Shown here: positions 1-8,019 of the stretch, one piece after another
How positions within the stretch are numbered: the stretch's first letter is position 1
Layout: each line of letters begins with the position of its first letter
Assembly (NCBI RefSeq): GCF_001715295.1
Contig: NZ_MDKB01000004.1
Span: 329,521-393,520 of the forward strand
Reading direction: 5' to 3'
DNA: 64,000 bases
Source: Streptomyces griseus
GTDB taxonomy: Bacteria > Actinomycetota > Actinomycetes > Streptomycetales > Streptomycetaceae
Notes under the pieces: model-generated
Database searches by the model: none
What the model was told of the DNA's origin: nothing
The model's input: the letters and a program-made list of their open reading frames with translations, nothing else
Translations under genes and position numbers: made by a program

Positions 1-123
1 CGTCTCCACCCACAACGGCTCAGCCCGCAACACCCCACCCATAGAAGAGGAATGCCCTATCCCAGGCGTTCTGCAACAACCTTTAGGGCGCGTTTCGGAA
101 GTCCCGTCTGCCGGGCGACGCCT

Positions 124-240
124 GGCACGCACACTCGCCGCGTTGTCGGGATCGCCCCGATACACCGGTATCGAGGCGACCCTCCGCCTTGCGATCGCAC
201 GCACCGGACGCCGCCGGGCCTGCCCTCCGGGCAGACGACG
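124..240. repeat. Dispersed intergenic repeat, copy 1
   Basis: This stretch aligns without large gaps to 32592-32711, with roughly three quarters of bases identical by eye. Shared blocks include GGCACGC, CACTCGCC, GACCCTCCGCC and GGGCAGACGACGC. It contains a small hairpin, CTGCCC-TCC-GGGCAG, near its right end. The first 418 bases hold no gene I can support. A frame is open from base 2 to 262 but runs through the repeat and resembles nothing I recognise. The repeat may be a remnant of a mobile element or a family of noncoding elements; neither terminal repeats nor a transposase are visible here. Confidence 0.6.
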
Positions 241-318
241 CCACTTTCGACACACGCCCTGACACCCCGTACGGCCCCGGGCGCGCCGTACGGGGTCCGG
301 CCGGCCGTCGCCGGACGT

Positions 319-398
319 CCGTCGGCCCGGTGCGCGCGCACGGGGCCGACGGGCCATGACGGACGGGTCCTCCGGCCGTCCGGAGGGACCCGTCCGTC
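319..398 (-). terminator. Double hairpin terminator downstream of the 219-aa gene
   Basis: Two strong inverted repeats follow the stop codon of the minus-strand gene at 419. The nearer has arms at 358-375 and 380-398 (18 bp, one bulge). The farther pairs CCGTCGGCCC (319-328) with GGGCCGACGG (343-352). Neither has a U-tract, which is usual for Streptomyces terminators. Confidence 0.65.
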
Positions 399-418
399 GA
401 CGGCGCGGGCGCCGGGGG

Positions 419-1078
419 TCAGGAGCGGTCCGCGGCGGCGTCCGGGTCCCCCTCCGGCCCGTCCTCGTCGTCGAAGACCGCGCTCACGTCGAAGCGGCAG
501 ACCACCAGCGAGGGGTCCGCGTCCTCGAAAGGCTCCTCCAGCCATTCCCCGGGCTCGGGCAGCTCCTCGGCGGCGGTGACCCAGAGAGTGGAGTCCCCCT
601 CCTCCAGCCCGAACTCCTGGTGCCGCGAGGCGATCTCGTCCGCCTCGTACTCCCCGAAGAGGACACCCAGTGCGGCGTGCACCCCCACGCCCGGCGCCGA
701 CTCCGCCTCGCCGTCCTGACCGTCCGGATCCAGGTCGGCGATCCGCTGCGCCTGGGCGAGGAGCCGTGCGGGCTCCGCCACCGCGTAGTCGCGCCTGATC
801 AGCACGCTGAGGGCGTGCGGCTCCTCCGGTCCCGCGTACGGCGGCAGGGAGTCCCGGGCACCGGGAATCTCGAACGGGGTGACCTCGTCGTAGCGGTCGT
901 AGAGGAGTTCGTCGTAGACCTCGGCCGCGGCGGCCAGTGCGTTGAACGCGTCGTAGACGGCGGGGTCGTCGTCCCCCGTACGGCGTTCGACGGCCTCGAG
1001 GTGGCGGTCGAGCGCGGTTTTGACCGCTTCGGCGGCGGCGCGTACCTCGGCAGCCGTGGGCTGCGCAGCATCAGACAT
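419..1078 (-). CDS. Acidic conserved hypothetical protein, 219 aa
   Basis: No named domain is recognised. The protein is rich in Asp, Glu and Ala, has no signal peptide or membrane segment, and ends in an acidic tail, so it is probably a soluble cytoplasmic protein. The start at MSDAAQPT is chosen because the residues upstream of it in the same frame are Arg-rich and unlike the rest. It is divergent from the DUF5703 gene, with only 47 bp between the starts, so the two promoters must overlap or abut. It lies next to the chaplin locus in the same order as in other Streptomyces, which suggests a conserved lineage-specific gene, but its function is unknown. Confidence 0.75.
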   Translation of the reverse strand: MSDAAQPTAAEVRAAAEAVKTALDRHLEAVERRTGDDDPAVYDAFNALAAAAEVYDELLYDRYDEVTPFEIPGARDSLPPYAGPEEPHALSVLIRRDYAVAEPARLLAQAQRIADLDPDGQDGEAESAPGVGVHAALGVLFGEYEADEIASRHQEFGLEEGDSTLWVTAAEELPEPGEWLEEPFEDADPSLVVCRFDVSAVFDDEDGPEGDPDAAADRS

Positions 1079-1125
1079 GGAGCAGACGCTATCCGTACCG
1101 GGCCTCTGCTTGCACAATAGATGCG

Positions 1126-1314
1126 ATGCCGGAATACGAATTTGTCGATGTGTACGTGCCGCGCGGGGTCTCACGCAAGGAGGCGGCCCGCCTGCTGACC
1201 GACCATGCCGAGTACGGGCACTGGGAGCTGGACCGGCTGACGCTGCGCCGAGACGGCAGCCGCCGTGTGCGGCTGCGCCGCCGGATCATCCGCCAGCTCC
1301 GGGCCACCTGGTAG
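1126..1314 (+). CDS. DUF5703 family protein, 62 aa
   Basis: This is a tiny, highly charged protein beginning MPEYEFVDVYVPRGVS and ending in a basic stretch with RRRIIRQ. The whole sequence matches my memory of the Streptomyces DUF5703 family, which is almost invariant in length and sequence across the genus. It has no membrane segment. The Arg-rich C-terminal half could contact nucleic acid, but that is inference only. It sits directly upstream, in opposite orientation, of the chpC 3' end and divergent from the 219-aa gene. No function is established. Confidence 0.85.
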   Translation: MPEYEFVDVYVPRGVSRKEAARLLTDHAEYGHWELDRLTLRRDGSRRVRLRRRIIRQLRATW

Positions 1315-1403
1315 GACGGAGCGGGCCCCGCAGCCGCGGAACCCGCTCCTCATTCACGCGCCGGTCGCCCCCCGGGCGGCGGTGCCGCTCCGGGACGCCG
1401 CCG

Positions 1404-2204
1404 TTACGCGGCGCTGCGCGAGCGCCGGTACAGGACCGCGCCCGCCCCTGCGAGCAGCAGACCGGCGCTCGCCGGGACCAGCACACCGAGCCCGTCGGCA
1501 CCGGTCTGGGCGAGGTGCTCACCGGGTACCAGCTGGGGCTCGGGAGCCTGCGGCGTGTGCGGAACGGCCGGCTTCCCGGGGGTGTGCGGCGTCTGCGGCA
1601 CGACGGGCGGGGGCGCCTGCGTGTCGTTCTCGCAGCTGTTGCCGAAGACCGGGTTGAGCAGCCCGCCGATGGTGATGCTGTTGCCGCAGAGATTGACCGG
1701 AATCTCCACCGGTGCCTGCACCTGGTTCCCGGAGAGGATGCCGGGCGAACCGGCCGTCACCGCCCGGGCCGAGGTGCCGGAGGCCCGGTGCCTGCCCGTT
1801 CCCGCTCCGCCCTGCCGGGCGTCGGGTCCGGCGGTGCGACCGCCGTCGGCCGCGCTCGCGGAGCCGCGACCGGACGGGGCCGGGCTGTCGGAGGCCTGGC
1901 TTCCGGAGCCGTGGCCGGACGAGGCGCTCTCGTCCGCCCCGCGCTCGTGGGCGGCGCTCGCGGACCCGTTTCCGCAGTCGTTGCCGCTCGTGGGATTGAG
2001 CAGACCGCCGACGTTCACGGAGTTTCCGCAGACATTGACGGGGACGTCGACCGGGACCTGGACCGAGTTCCCCGAGAGCACTCCCGGTGAGTTCGACGCG
2101 CCGCCGGCCGCTCCCGCGTCGGCGTGCGCGTAGCCGCCACCGAGCGCGAGCACGCCGCCCGCCGCTGCCATGGTGATCAGGCCTTTACGTGTGACCTGTC
2201 GCAT
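1404..2204 (-). CDS. chpC: Long chaplin with two chaplin domains and a sortase signal
   Basis: Chaplins are secreted amphipathic proteins that assemble into amyloid fibrils and coat aerial hyphae and spores. The 266-aa product has a signal peptide (about 1-29). It has one chaplin domain at about 35-78 (Cys59, Cys77) and a second at about 150-193 (Cys173, Cys191), joined by a Ser/Gly/Ala linker of about 70 residues. A Pro-rich segment follows, then a LAQTG sorting motif (231-235), a hydrophobic helix and RRSRSAA. The LAXTG motif marks it for class E sortase and cell-wall attachment. Each domain carries the family's CGN and GLLNP motifs. Upstream lies chpH on the same strand, 137 bp away across a hairpin. 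Confidence 0.95.
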   Translation of the reverse strand: MRQVTRKGLITMAAAGGVLALGGGYAHADAGAAGGASNSPGVLSGNSVQVPVDVPVNVCGNSVNVGGLLNPTSGNDCGNGSASAAHERGADESASSGHGSGSQASDSPAPSGRGSASAADGGRTAGPDARQGGAGTGRHRASGTSARAVTAGSPGILSGNQVQAPVEIPVNLCGNSITIGGLLNPVFGNSCENDTQAPPPVVPQTPHTPGKPAVPHTPQAPEPQLVPGEHLAQTGADGLGVLVPASAGLLLAGAGAVLYRRSRSAA

Positions 2205-2272
2205 AGGTTGCTTTCCTGCCTTCTGCCTACCGAAATGCCCCGGACACCACGGTGCGGGGCCGAATGTCCAGC

Positions 2273-2305
2273 GGCCCCGGAGTGCATGGCGCGCACTCCG
2301 GGGCC
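2273..2305 (-). terminator. chpH terminator hairpin
   Basis: A perfect 13-bp stem pairs 2273-2285 with 2293-2305 around a 7-nt loop, 36 bp past the chpH stop. It separates chpH from chpC transcription, so chpC probably has its own promoter in 2205-2272. Confidence 0.75.
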
Positions 2306-2341
2306 GGCCGGACTCACACCCTTACGGGTTGACTCGCCTCG

Positions 2342-2575
2342 TCAGTCGTTGATGCAGGTGTTGCCGAAGGCCGGGTTCAGCAGCCCGATCACGTCGATGG
2401 TGTTGCCGCACACGTTGACCGGAACGTGGACCGGCACCTGGACGACGTTGCCCGAGAGCACGCCGGGGCTGCCGATGGCGGCACCCTGGGCGCCGGCGTC
2501 GGCGGAAGCGAGACCCGCACCCGCGAGAACGAGACCACCGGTAGCTGCCGCGATGGCGACAATCTTCTTGATCAT
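2342..2575 (-). CDS. chpH: Short chaplin ChpH
   Basis: The 77-aa product is the length of S. coelicolor ChpH and begins MIKKIVAIAAATGG. A signal peptide of about 26 residues ends near ASADAGAQ. A single chaplin domain follows, with the VPVHVPVNVCGNT core, the second Cys near the C-terminus and the ending GNTCIND. After cleavage the mature peptide is about 50 residues and would self-assemble at the air-water interface. An AGGAGGAATCT-like sequence on the minus strand just upstream of the ATG is a strong ribosome binding site that fixes this start. In S. coelicolor ChpE and ChpH are the chaplins also made in submerged culture. Confidence 0.96.
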   Translation of the reverse strand: MIKKIVAIAAATGGLVLAGAGLASADAGAQGAAIGSPGVLSGNVVQVPVHVPVNVCGNTIDVIGLLNPAFGNTCIND

Positions 2576-2749
2576 GAGATTCCTCCTGGTTGACAAGTGC
2601 GGTCCCAGCCGCGGACCGCACCACCTGTAACGAGGAGGGGGTGACGGAGCTACGAGTGCGCGACGCCTTTCACTCTTTCCGGGCACGTGCGTACACGCTG
2701 TCGAATCCAGGGGCCCGGGATACGCACGCGGCCGTGCCCCGGCGTCCGT

Positions 2750-4084
2750 TCACGCGTGGTCGATGAACCGGTCCAGCACGCGGGCACCGAAGGTCAGGCC
2801 GTCCACCGGGACCCGCTCGTCCACCCCGTGGAACATGCCCGCGAAGTCCAGCTCCGGGGGCAGCTTGAGCGGGGCGAAACCGAAGCAGCGGATGCCGAGG
2901 TCGTCGAAGGACTTCGCGTCGGTGCCCCCGGAGAGCATGTAGGGCACGGCGCGGGCGATCGGGTCCTCGGCCTTCAGTGCCAGCTGCATGGCGTCCACGA
3001 GGGAGCCGTCGAAGCTGGTCTCCAGGGCCTTGTCGCCGTGCACGTCCTCCCGCTTCACGCGCGGGCCGAGGATCCGGTCGAGATCGGCCAGGAACTCGTC
3101 CTCGTGGCCGGGCAGGAAGCGCCCGTCCACATGCGCGGTGGCCTGCCCCGGGATCACGTTCACCTTGTAACCGGCACCGAGCATGGTGGGCGCCGCGGAG
3201 TTGCGCAGGGTGGCGCCGATCATCTTGGCGATCCCGCCGAGCTTGGCGAGCGTCGCCTCCATGTCCTCCGGGTCGAGCGGGGTGCCCAGGGCGTCGGACA
3301 ACTCGTCGAGGAAGGACCGTACGGTCCTGGTCATCCTCACCGGCCAGGTGTGCCGCCCCAGCCGGCCGACCGCCTCGCAGAGCTCGGTGATCGCGTTGTC
3401 GTCGTTCGTCATGGAGCCGTGGCCGGCGGTGCCGTCCACCGTGAGCCGCATCCAGTGCATGCCCTTCTGCGCGGTCTCCACGAGGTAGAGCCGCAGGTTC
3501 TCGTTGACGGTGAACGAGAAGCCGCCGACCTCGCCGATGGCCTCGGTGACGCCGTCGAAGAGATCGCGGTGGTGGTCGACGAGGTGGCGCGCGCCGTACG
3601 TGCCGCCCGCCTCCTCGTCGGCGAGGAAGGCCAGGACGATGTCACGCGGGGGCTTGCGCCCGCTGCGCATCCGGTCACGGACGACCGCCAGGGTCATGGC
3701 GTCCATGTCCTTCATGTCGACCGCGCCGCGCCCCCACACGCACCCGTCCGCGATCTCCCCGGAGAAGGGGTCGTGCGTCCAGTCCGCGGCGTTCGCCGGC
3801 ACCACGTCGGTGTGCCCGTGGATCAGCAGCGCGGGCCGGGAGGGGTCCTCGCCCTCGATCCGGGCGACGGTGGAGGCGCGGCCCTTGTGGGATTCGATGA
3901 TCGTGGGGTCCAGCCCGACCTCGGCGAGCTTTTCGGCGATGTACTCGGCGGCGAGCCGCTCCCCGGGGCCCGAGTGGTCGCCGTAGTTGCTGGTGTCGAT
4001 CCGGATCAGGTCGCGGCAGAGGTCCACGACCTCGTTCTCGGCGGACTCACCGATGCCGGTCCGGGCCGCGTCGGCCTCGCTCAT
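2750..4084 (-). CDS. M20/M25/M40 family zinc metallopeptidase
   Basis: This is a 444-aa cytoplasmic dinuclear zinc hydrolase of the M20 clan, which cleaves dipeptides or deacylates N-acyl amino acids. Visible metal and catalytic motifs are HGHTDVVP (His91, Asp93), GRGAVDMKD (Asp123 bridges the metals) and ADEEAGG (Glu157/158, general base and ligand). A dimerisation/lid domain follows, with TAGHGSM near 217. The start MSEADAARTG is preceded by GGAAGGA, 7 nt away, so the longer upstream frame is not used. Substrate cannot be predicted; carboxypeptidase-like or acyl-amino-acid hydrolase activity are both possible. It appears monocistronic. Confidence 0.9.
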   Translation of the reverse strand: MSEADAARTGIGESAENEVVDLCRDLIRIDTSNYGDHSGPGERLAAEYIAEKLAEVGLDPTIIESHKGRASTVARIEGEDPSRPALLIHGHTDVVPANAADWTHDPFSGEIADGCVWGRGAVDMKDMDAMTLAVVRDRMRSGRKPPRDIVLAFLADEEAGGTYGARHLVDHHRDLFDGVTEAIGEVGGFSFTVNENLRLYLVETAQKGMHWMRLTVDGTAGHGSMTNDDNAITELCEAVGRLGRHTWPVRMTRTVRSFLDELSDALGTPLDPEDMEATLAKLGGIAKMIGATLRNSAAPTMLGAGYKVNVIPGQATAHVDGRFLPGHEDEFLADLDRILGPRVKREDVHGDKALETSFDGSLVDAMQLALKAEDPIARAVPYMLSGGTDAKSFDDLGIRCFGFAPLKLPPELDFAGMFHGVDERVPVDGLTFGARVLDRFIDHA

Positions 4085-4229
4085 GCTGGTTCCTTCCACT
4101 GTCACGGTGGTGCTCCCCCTCATCCTCGCGCGCCGGACCCGTGCGCCCAAGACCACCCGCGCGCCGTCATGCGCCGTTCACAGCTCCGGGCGTGACCTGG
4201 GGCGTGATCGAGCACCCCCGAATGTTTGC

Positions 4230-4235
4230 TATGGT
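4230..4235 (+). promoter_or_regulatory. Probable -10 box of the tRNA-Leu promoter
   Basis: TATGGT fits the vegetative TAnnnT consensus and lies 44 bp upstream of the tRNA. No convincing -35 hexamer is seen at 17-19 bp, so the call is tentative. Confidence 0.4.
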
Positions 4236-4279
4236 TTTCCACGTCGGAACGGGCCAGGGGCCCGCGAGACAGACACCTT

Positions 4280-4367
4280 GTCCGGGTGGCGGAATGGCAG
4301 ACGCGCTAGCTTGAGGTGCTAGTGCCCTTTATCGGGCGTGGGGGTTCAAGTCCCCCCTCGGACACCA
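4280..4367 (+). tRNA. tRNA-Leu (anticodon GAG)
   Basis: This is an 88-nt class II tRNA with encoded CCA. The acceptor arms GTCCGGG and CTCGGAC pair with one G-U. The anticodon stem CTAGC/GCTAG encloses the loop TTGAGGT, giving anticodon GAG, which reads CTC, the second most used Leu codon in this DNA. The long variable arm TGCCCTTTATCGGGC and the T-arm GGGGGTTCAAGTCCCCC are clear. A Rho-independent terminator follows immediately, so the gene is transcribed alone. Confidence 0.97.
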
Positions 4368-4371
4368 GCAC

Positions 4372-4397
4372 AAACCCCAGTCGATCTGGGGTTTTTT
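4372..4397 (+). terminator. Intrinsic terminator of tRNA-Leu
   Basis: AAACCCCAG-TCGAT-CTGGGGTTT forms a 9-bp stem followed by a T-run (4392-4397). It is a classical intrinsic terminator, unusually canonical for this genus. Confidence 0.9.
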
Positions 4398-4430
4398 GCT
4401 TTTCCCCGGAGAGCCACAGAGGCGGGACCG

Positions 4431-5381
4431 ATGAGAGGACGGGCGAAGCCCCCGGCCGCACCGCTGCCACCGCGTGACGGCGTCGACCCGGTGCGGGTGC
4501 GGCTCCCCGCAGACCCGGCGGGCGCCTGGCCGACCGTGGGGGACCACCTGCGGGCCCGGTTCGCCGGAGCGGTCGGGGCCGGGCAGGTGGACGCCATGCT
4601 GGCCGGGGGCCGGTTCGTCGGGGCGGACGGGAGCGCGGTGGGCGGGGACGAGCCGTACGCGGTGGGCCGCTACCTCTGGTTCCACCGCGAGGTCGTCCCG
4701 GAGGAGCCGGTGCCCTTCCCGGTGGGCGTGGTCCACCGGGACGAGCACCTCGTCGTCGCGGACAAGCCGCACTTCCTGGCCACCACACCGCGCGGTCGCC
4801 ACATCACGGAGACGCTGGTGGCCCGGCTGCGCCGCGAGCCGGGGCTCGAGCTGCTCCAGCCCGCGCACCGGCTCGACCGGCTGACGGCGGGGCTGGTCCT
4901 CTGCGTCGTACGGCCGGAGGACCGCGGCGCGTACCAGACGCTGTTCCGGGACCGGCTGGTACGCAAGGAGTACGAGGCGGTGGCGCCGTACGACCCCGGG
5001 GTGGCACTCCCCCGTACCGTGCGCAGCCGCATCGTCAAGGAGCGCGGGGTCATCGCCGCCCGCGAGGAGCCGGGCGAGGCCAACAGCGAGAGCCGGATCG
5101 AGCTGCTGGAGTACCGGGGCGGGCTCGGCCGCTACCGGCTGCTGCCGGCGACCGGCCGCACCCATCAGCTGCGGGTCCACATGAACGCGCTGGGGCTGCC
5201 GCTGGCCGGCGATCCGGTCTATCCGGTGGTGGAGCCGGAGCCCCGTCGCGAGGACTACTCCCGACCTCTCCAACTGGTGGCGAGGGTTCTGGAGTTCACC
5301 GATCCGGTCACGGGTGGGCCGCGCCGCTTCGAGAGCGGGCGGCGGCTCACCGCGTGGCCGGACGGCCGGGAGGACCGCTGA
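4431..5381 (+). CDS. RluA-family RNA pseudouridine synthase
   Basis: The 316-aa enzyme converts uridine to pseudouridine in rRNA or tRNA. The RluA catalytic motif HRLDR is at 146-150 with nucleophile Asp149, preceded by VVHRDEHLVVADKP and followed by the ATGRTHQLRVHM substrate-binding block near 243. There is no clear S4 domain at the N-terminus; residues 20-95 form a divergent N-terminal region. The ATG at 4431 is 33 bp after the tRNA terminator with a weak GGCGGG site. The family does not reveal the modified position. Downstream, the convergent metallo-hydrolase gene stops only 4 bp away. Confidence 0.92.
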   Translation: MRGRAKPPAAPLPPRDGVDPVRVRLPADPAGAWPTVGDHLRARFAGAVGAGQVDAMLAGGRFVGADGSAVGGDEPYAVGRYLWFHREVVPEEPVPFPVGVVHRDEHLVVADKPHFLATTPRGRHITETLVARLRREPGLELLQPAHRLDRLTAGLVLCVVRPEDRGAYQTLFRDRLVRKEYEAVAPYDPGVALPRTVRSRIVKERGVIAAREEPGEANSESRIELLEYRGGLGRYRLLPATGRTHQLRVHMNALGLPLAGDPVYPVVEPEPRREDYSRPLQLVARVLEFTDPVTGGPRRFESGRRLTAWPDGREDR

Positions 5382-5384
5382 GGG

Positions 5385-6014
5385 TCAGTGCCCGCGGGCG
5401 ATCCACTCGTCCAGGTGCGGGGCCTCCGCGCCGATGGTGGTGGAGTCCCCGTGGCCGGTGCGGACGGTGGTCTCCGGCGGCAGGGTGAGCAGCCGGTCCC
5501 TGATCGAGTCGACGATCGTCGGGAAGTGGGAGAAGGAACGGCCGGTCGCGCCGGGACCACCCTCGAAGAGGGTGTCGCCGGTGAAGACGGTGGCCAGTTC
5601 CGGGGCGTGCAGGCAGACCGCTCCCGGGGCGTGGCCCGGGGTGTGCATGACCGTCAGACGCGTTCCGGCGATCTCCAGTTCCTGGCCGTCGGCCAGTTCG
5701 GCGTCGGGGGTGCGGTCCGGGTGGGTCTGCCGCCACAGTCCGAGGTCGTCGGGGTGCAGGAGGATCGGCGCCCCGGTCGCGTCGGCGAGCGCGGGCGCCG
5801 CGTCGATGTGGTCGTTGTGCGCGTGGGTGCAGATGATGGCGCGCAGCGTACGGCCGCCGAGTGCGGCCTCGATGGCGGAGGCGTCGTGGGCGGCGTCGAT
5901 GACGACCGCCTCGGTGTCGTCGCCGACGATCCACACGTTGTTGTCGACGTCCCACTCGCCGCCGTCGAGGGCGAAGGTGCCGGAGGTGACGAGGTGGTCG
6001 ATGCGGGCGGCCAT
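5385..6014 (-). CDS. MBL-fold hydrolase, likely S-formylmycothiol hydrolase partner of MscR
   Basis: This is a 209-aa glyoxalase II-like metallo-beta-lactamase fold enzyme. The zinc motif THAHNDHIDAAP (near 82-93), the later His in HTPGHAPG, the Asp in FTGDTLF and the final His in TGHGDST are all present. Its start codon overlaps the stop of the upstream mycothiol-dependent formaldehyde dehydrogenase (TGATG), so the two are translationally coupled. Known family logic is that the dehydrogenase makes S-formylmycothiol, which needs a thioester hydrolase to release formate. This adjacency in actinobacteria makes that hydrolysis the most likely role. It is inferred, not shown by the sequence alone. 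Confidence 0.88.
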   Translation of the reverse strand: MAARIDHLVTSGTFALDGGEWDVDNNVWIVGDDTEAVVIDAAHDASAIEAALGGRTLRAIICTHAHNDHIDAAPALADATGAPILLHPDDLGLWRQTHPDRTPDAELADGQELEIAGTRLTVMHTPGHAPGAVCLHAPELATVFTGDTLFEGGPGATGRSFSHFPTIVDSIRDRLLTLPPETTVRTGHGDSTTIGAEAPHLDEWIARGH

Positions 6015-7099
6015 CAGAGGACCACCACCGAGCGCAGCACGTCGCCGTCGTGCATCCGGGCGAAGGCGTGCTCGACGTCGCCGATCCCGATGGTCTCGGT
6101 GACGAAGGCGCCGAGGTCGAGGCGTCCCTGCTGGTGCAGGTCGATCAGCATCGGGAAGTCGCGTGAGGGCAGACAGTCGCCGTACCAGGAGGACTTGAGG
6201 GAGCCGCCGCGGCCGAAGACGTCGAGCAGCGGGAGTTCGAGCCGCATCTCCGGGGTGGGGACACCGACGAGGACGACGGTGCCGGCCAGGTCACGGGCGT
6301 AGAAGGCCTGCTGGTACGTCTCCGGGCGGCCGACCGCCTCGATGACGACGTCCGCGCCGTTGCCGCCGGTCAGTGCGCGGATCGCCTCGACGGGGTCGTC
6401 GGAACGGGAGTTGACGGTGTGGGTGGCGCCCATCTTCTTCGCCGTCTCGAGCTTGCGGTCGTCGATGTCGACCGCGATGATCCGCGCCGCGCCGGCGAGC
6501 CGGGCACCGGCGATCGCGGCGTCGCCGACGCCTCCGCAGCCGATGACGGCGACCGAGTCGCCGCGGCCGACCTGCCCGGTGTTGATGGCGGCGCCGATGC
6601 CCGCCATGACACCGCAGCCGAGCAGTCCGGCGACGGCCGGGGAGACCTCGGGGTCGACCTTGGTGCACTGGCCGGCGGCGACGAGGGTCTTCTCCGCGAA
6701 GGCGCCGATACCGAGCGCCGGGGAGAGCTCCGTACCGTCCAGCAGGGTCATCTTCTGCCGGGCGTTGTGGGTGTCGAAGCAGTACCAGGGGCGGCCCCGG
6801 AGGCAGGCGCGGCACTGTCCGCACACCGCACGCCAGTTGAGGACGACGAAGTCGCCGGGTTCGACGTCGGTGACGCCCTCCCCGACGGACTCCACGACAC
6901 CCGCTGCCTCGTGGCCGAGCAGGAAGGGGAACTCGTCGTTGATGCCGCCCTGCTTGTAGTGCAGGTCGGTGTGGCAGACGCCGCACGCCTGGATCTTCAC
7001 CACGGCCTCGCCCGGGCCGGGGTCCGGGACCAGGATCGTCTCCACCCGGACGGGCTCGTTCTTCCCGGGTGCGATGACCCCTTGTACCTGCTGCGCCAT
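6014..7099 (-). CDS. mscR: S-(hydroxymethyl)mycothiol dehydrogenase (mycothiol-dependent formaldehyde dehydrogenase)
   Basis: The 361-aa zinc-dependent medium-chain dehydrogenase has the usual length of the mycothiol-dependent class (MscR/AdhE2). The catalytic zinc site has Cys in CGVCHTDLH and His in GHEAAG. The structural zinc site is the four-Cys lobe CGQCRACLRGRPWYC. The NAD-binding GCGGVGDAA sits near the middle. The ATG at 7099 is preferred to one 15 bp upstream because GGGAG lies 8 nt before it. It oxidises the spontaneous formaldehyde-mycothiol adduct, and the same family can reduce S-nitrosomycothiol. It is first in a two-gene operon with the MBL hydrolase. Confidence 0.93.
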   Translation of the reverse strand: MAQQVQGVIAPGKNEPVRVETILVPDPGPGEAVVKIQACGVCHTDLHYKQGGINDEFPFLLGHEAAGVVESVGEGVTDVEPGDFVVLNWRAVCGQCRACLRGRPWYCFDTHNARQKMTLLDGTELSPALGIGAFAEKTLVAAGQCTKVDPEVSPAVAGLLGCGVMAGIGAAINTGQVGRGDSVAVIGCGGVGDAAIAGARLAGAARIIAVDIDDRKLETAKKMGATHTVNSRSDDPVEAIRALTGGNGADVVIEAVGRPETYQQAFYARDLAGTVVLVGVPTPEMRLELPLLDVFGRGGSLKSSWYGDCLPSRDFPMLIDLHQQGRLDLGAFVTETIGIGDVEHAFARMHDGDVLRSVVVL

Positions 7100-7175
7100 G
7101 CCGTGGTCTCCCATCCCGAATGCCCCGTGATCTCCGAAGATCGAACCCGCCCACCGTACCCGGGCGGGCGGCCGG

Positions 7176-7877
7176 TCACGGGGCGAGCACGTCCAGTTCG
7201 TGCAGCGCGCCGACCGCGATCTCCTTGGTCAGCCGTTCGGCTCCCTCGGCGTCCCCTTCGCGTACGGCCTCGGCGAGCCGGACGTGGAGGGTGACGGCGG
7301 CGGGGTCGGGGTCCTCGAACATCACCTGGTGGTGGGTGCGGCCGGCGAGGACCTCGGCGACGACGTCGCCCAGGCGCGCGAACATCTCGTTGCCGGAGGC
7401 GTTGAGCACGATGCGGTGGAAGGCGATGTCGTGCCGGAGGTAGCCCTCCAGCTGCTGGCCGCGCGAGGTGGCGACCATGCCGAGGGCGCATTCCGTGAGC
7501 GCGGCGCAGTGTTCGGCCGTGGCGTTACGGGCCGCGAGGCCCGCGGCGACGGGTTCGACGGCGGACCGCAGCACCGTGAGCGAGCGCAGTTGCCGGGGCC
7601 GGTCCGAGCCGGCCAGCCGCCAGCGGATGACCTGCGGGTCGTAGACGTTCCACTCCTCGGTGGGCCGCACGGTCACTCCGACCCGGCGCCGGGACTCGAC
7701 CAGGTGCATGGACTCCAGGACGCGGATCACTTCGCGTACGACGGTGCGCGAGACGTCGAAGCGCCGGGCGAGCTCGTCGGTACGCAGGACACGGCCGGGC
7801 GGGCAGTCCCCCGCGGCGATCTCCAGACCCAGGGTGTCCAGCACATGCGTATGGAGCCCCTGGGCAGGTGTGGTCAT
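7176..7877 (-). CDS. gntR: FadR-subfamily GntR regulator of gluconate genes
   Basis: The 233-aa protein has an N-terminal winged helix (about 10-75, with RFDVSRTVVREVIRVLESM) and an all-helical FCD ligand-binding domain with the metal-ligand pattern (RHDIAFHRIV). It is divergent from gluconokinase and gluconate permease. In this arrangement the protein is known to repress the kinase/permease operon and is relieved by gluconate or 6-phosphogluconate. An inverted repeat in the intergenic region (7916-7952) is the probable operator. A GTG two codons upstream (7883) is an alternative start. Confidence 0.9.
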   Translation of the reverse strand: MTTPAQGLHTHVLDTLGLEIAAGDCPPGRVLRTDELARRFDVSRTVVREVIRVLESMHLVESRRRVGVTVRPTEEWNVYDPQVIRWRLAGSDRPRQLRSLTVLRSAVEPVAAGLAARNATAEHCAALTECALGMVATSRGQQLEGYLRHDIAFHRIVLNASGNEMFARLGDVVAEVLAGRTHHQVMFEDPDPAAVTLHVRLAEAVREGDAEGAERLTKEIAVGALHELDVLAP

Positions 7878-7915
7878 GCCCACAAGCCTACGGGGCGGCC
7901 TGCGGCGAGAAAAAG

Positions 7916-7952
7916 TACGACGTTTATGTCACAGCCTCTTGAATAAGTCGTA
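7916..7952. promoter_or_regulatory. Putative GntR operator (inverted repeat)
   Basis: TACGAC at 7916-7921 and its complement GTCGTA at 7947-7952, with matching flanks (GTTTAT and ATAA), form an inverted repeat between the divergent gntR and gntK. The spacing of 25 bp suggests two half sites or two overlapping operators. Confidence 0.5.
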
Positions 7953-8019
7953 TGTAATGCGTTTCAGTAGCGCGACGGACCGACGTCGGACCGATGTCGA
8001 TGAAGACAGCGAGGCACCA

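Noticed and set aside
2..262. 3' end of a protein-coding gene at the left window edge
   Set aside because: The frame is open, but its translation has no recognisable similarity and most of it is the dispersed repeat that recurs in noncoding DNA at 32.6 kb.
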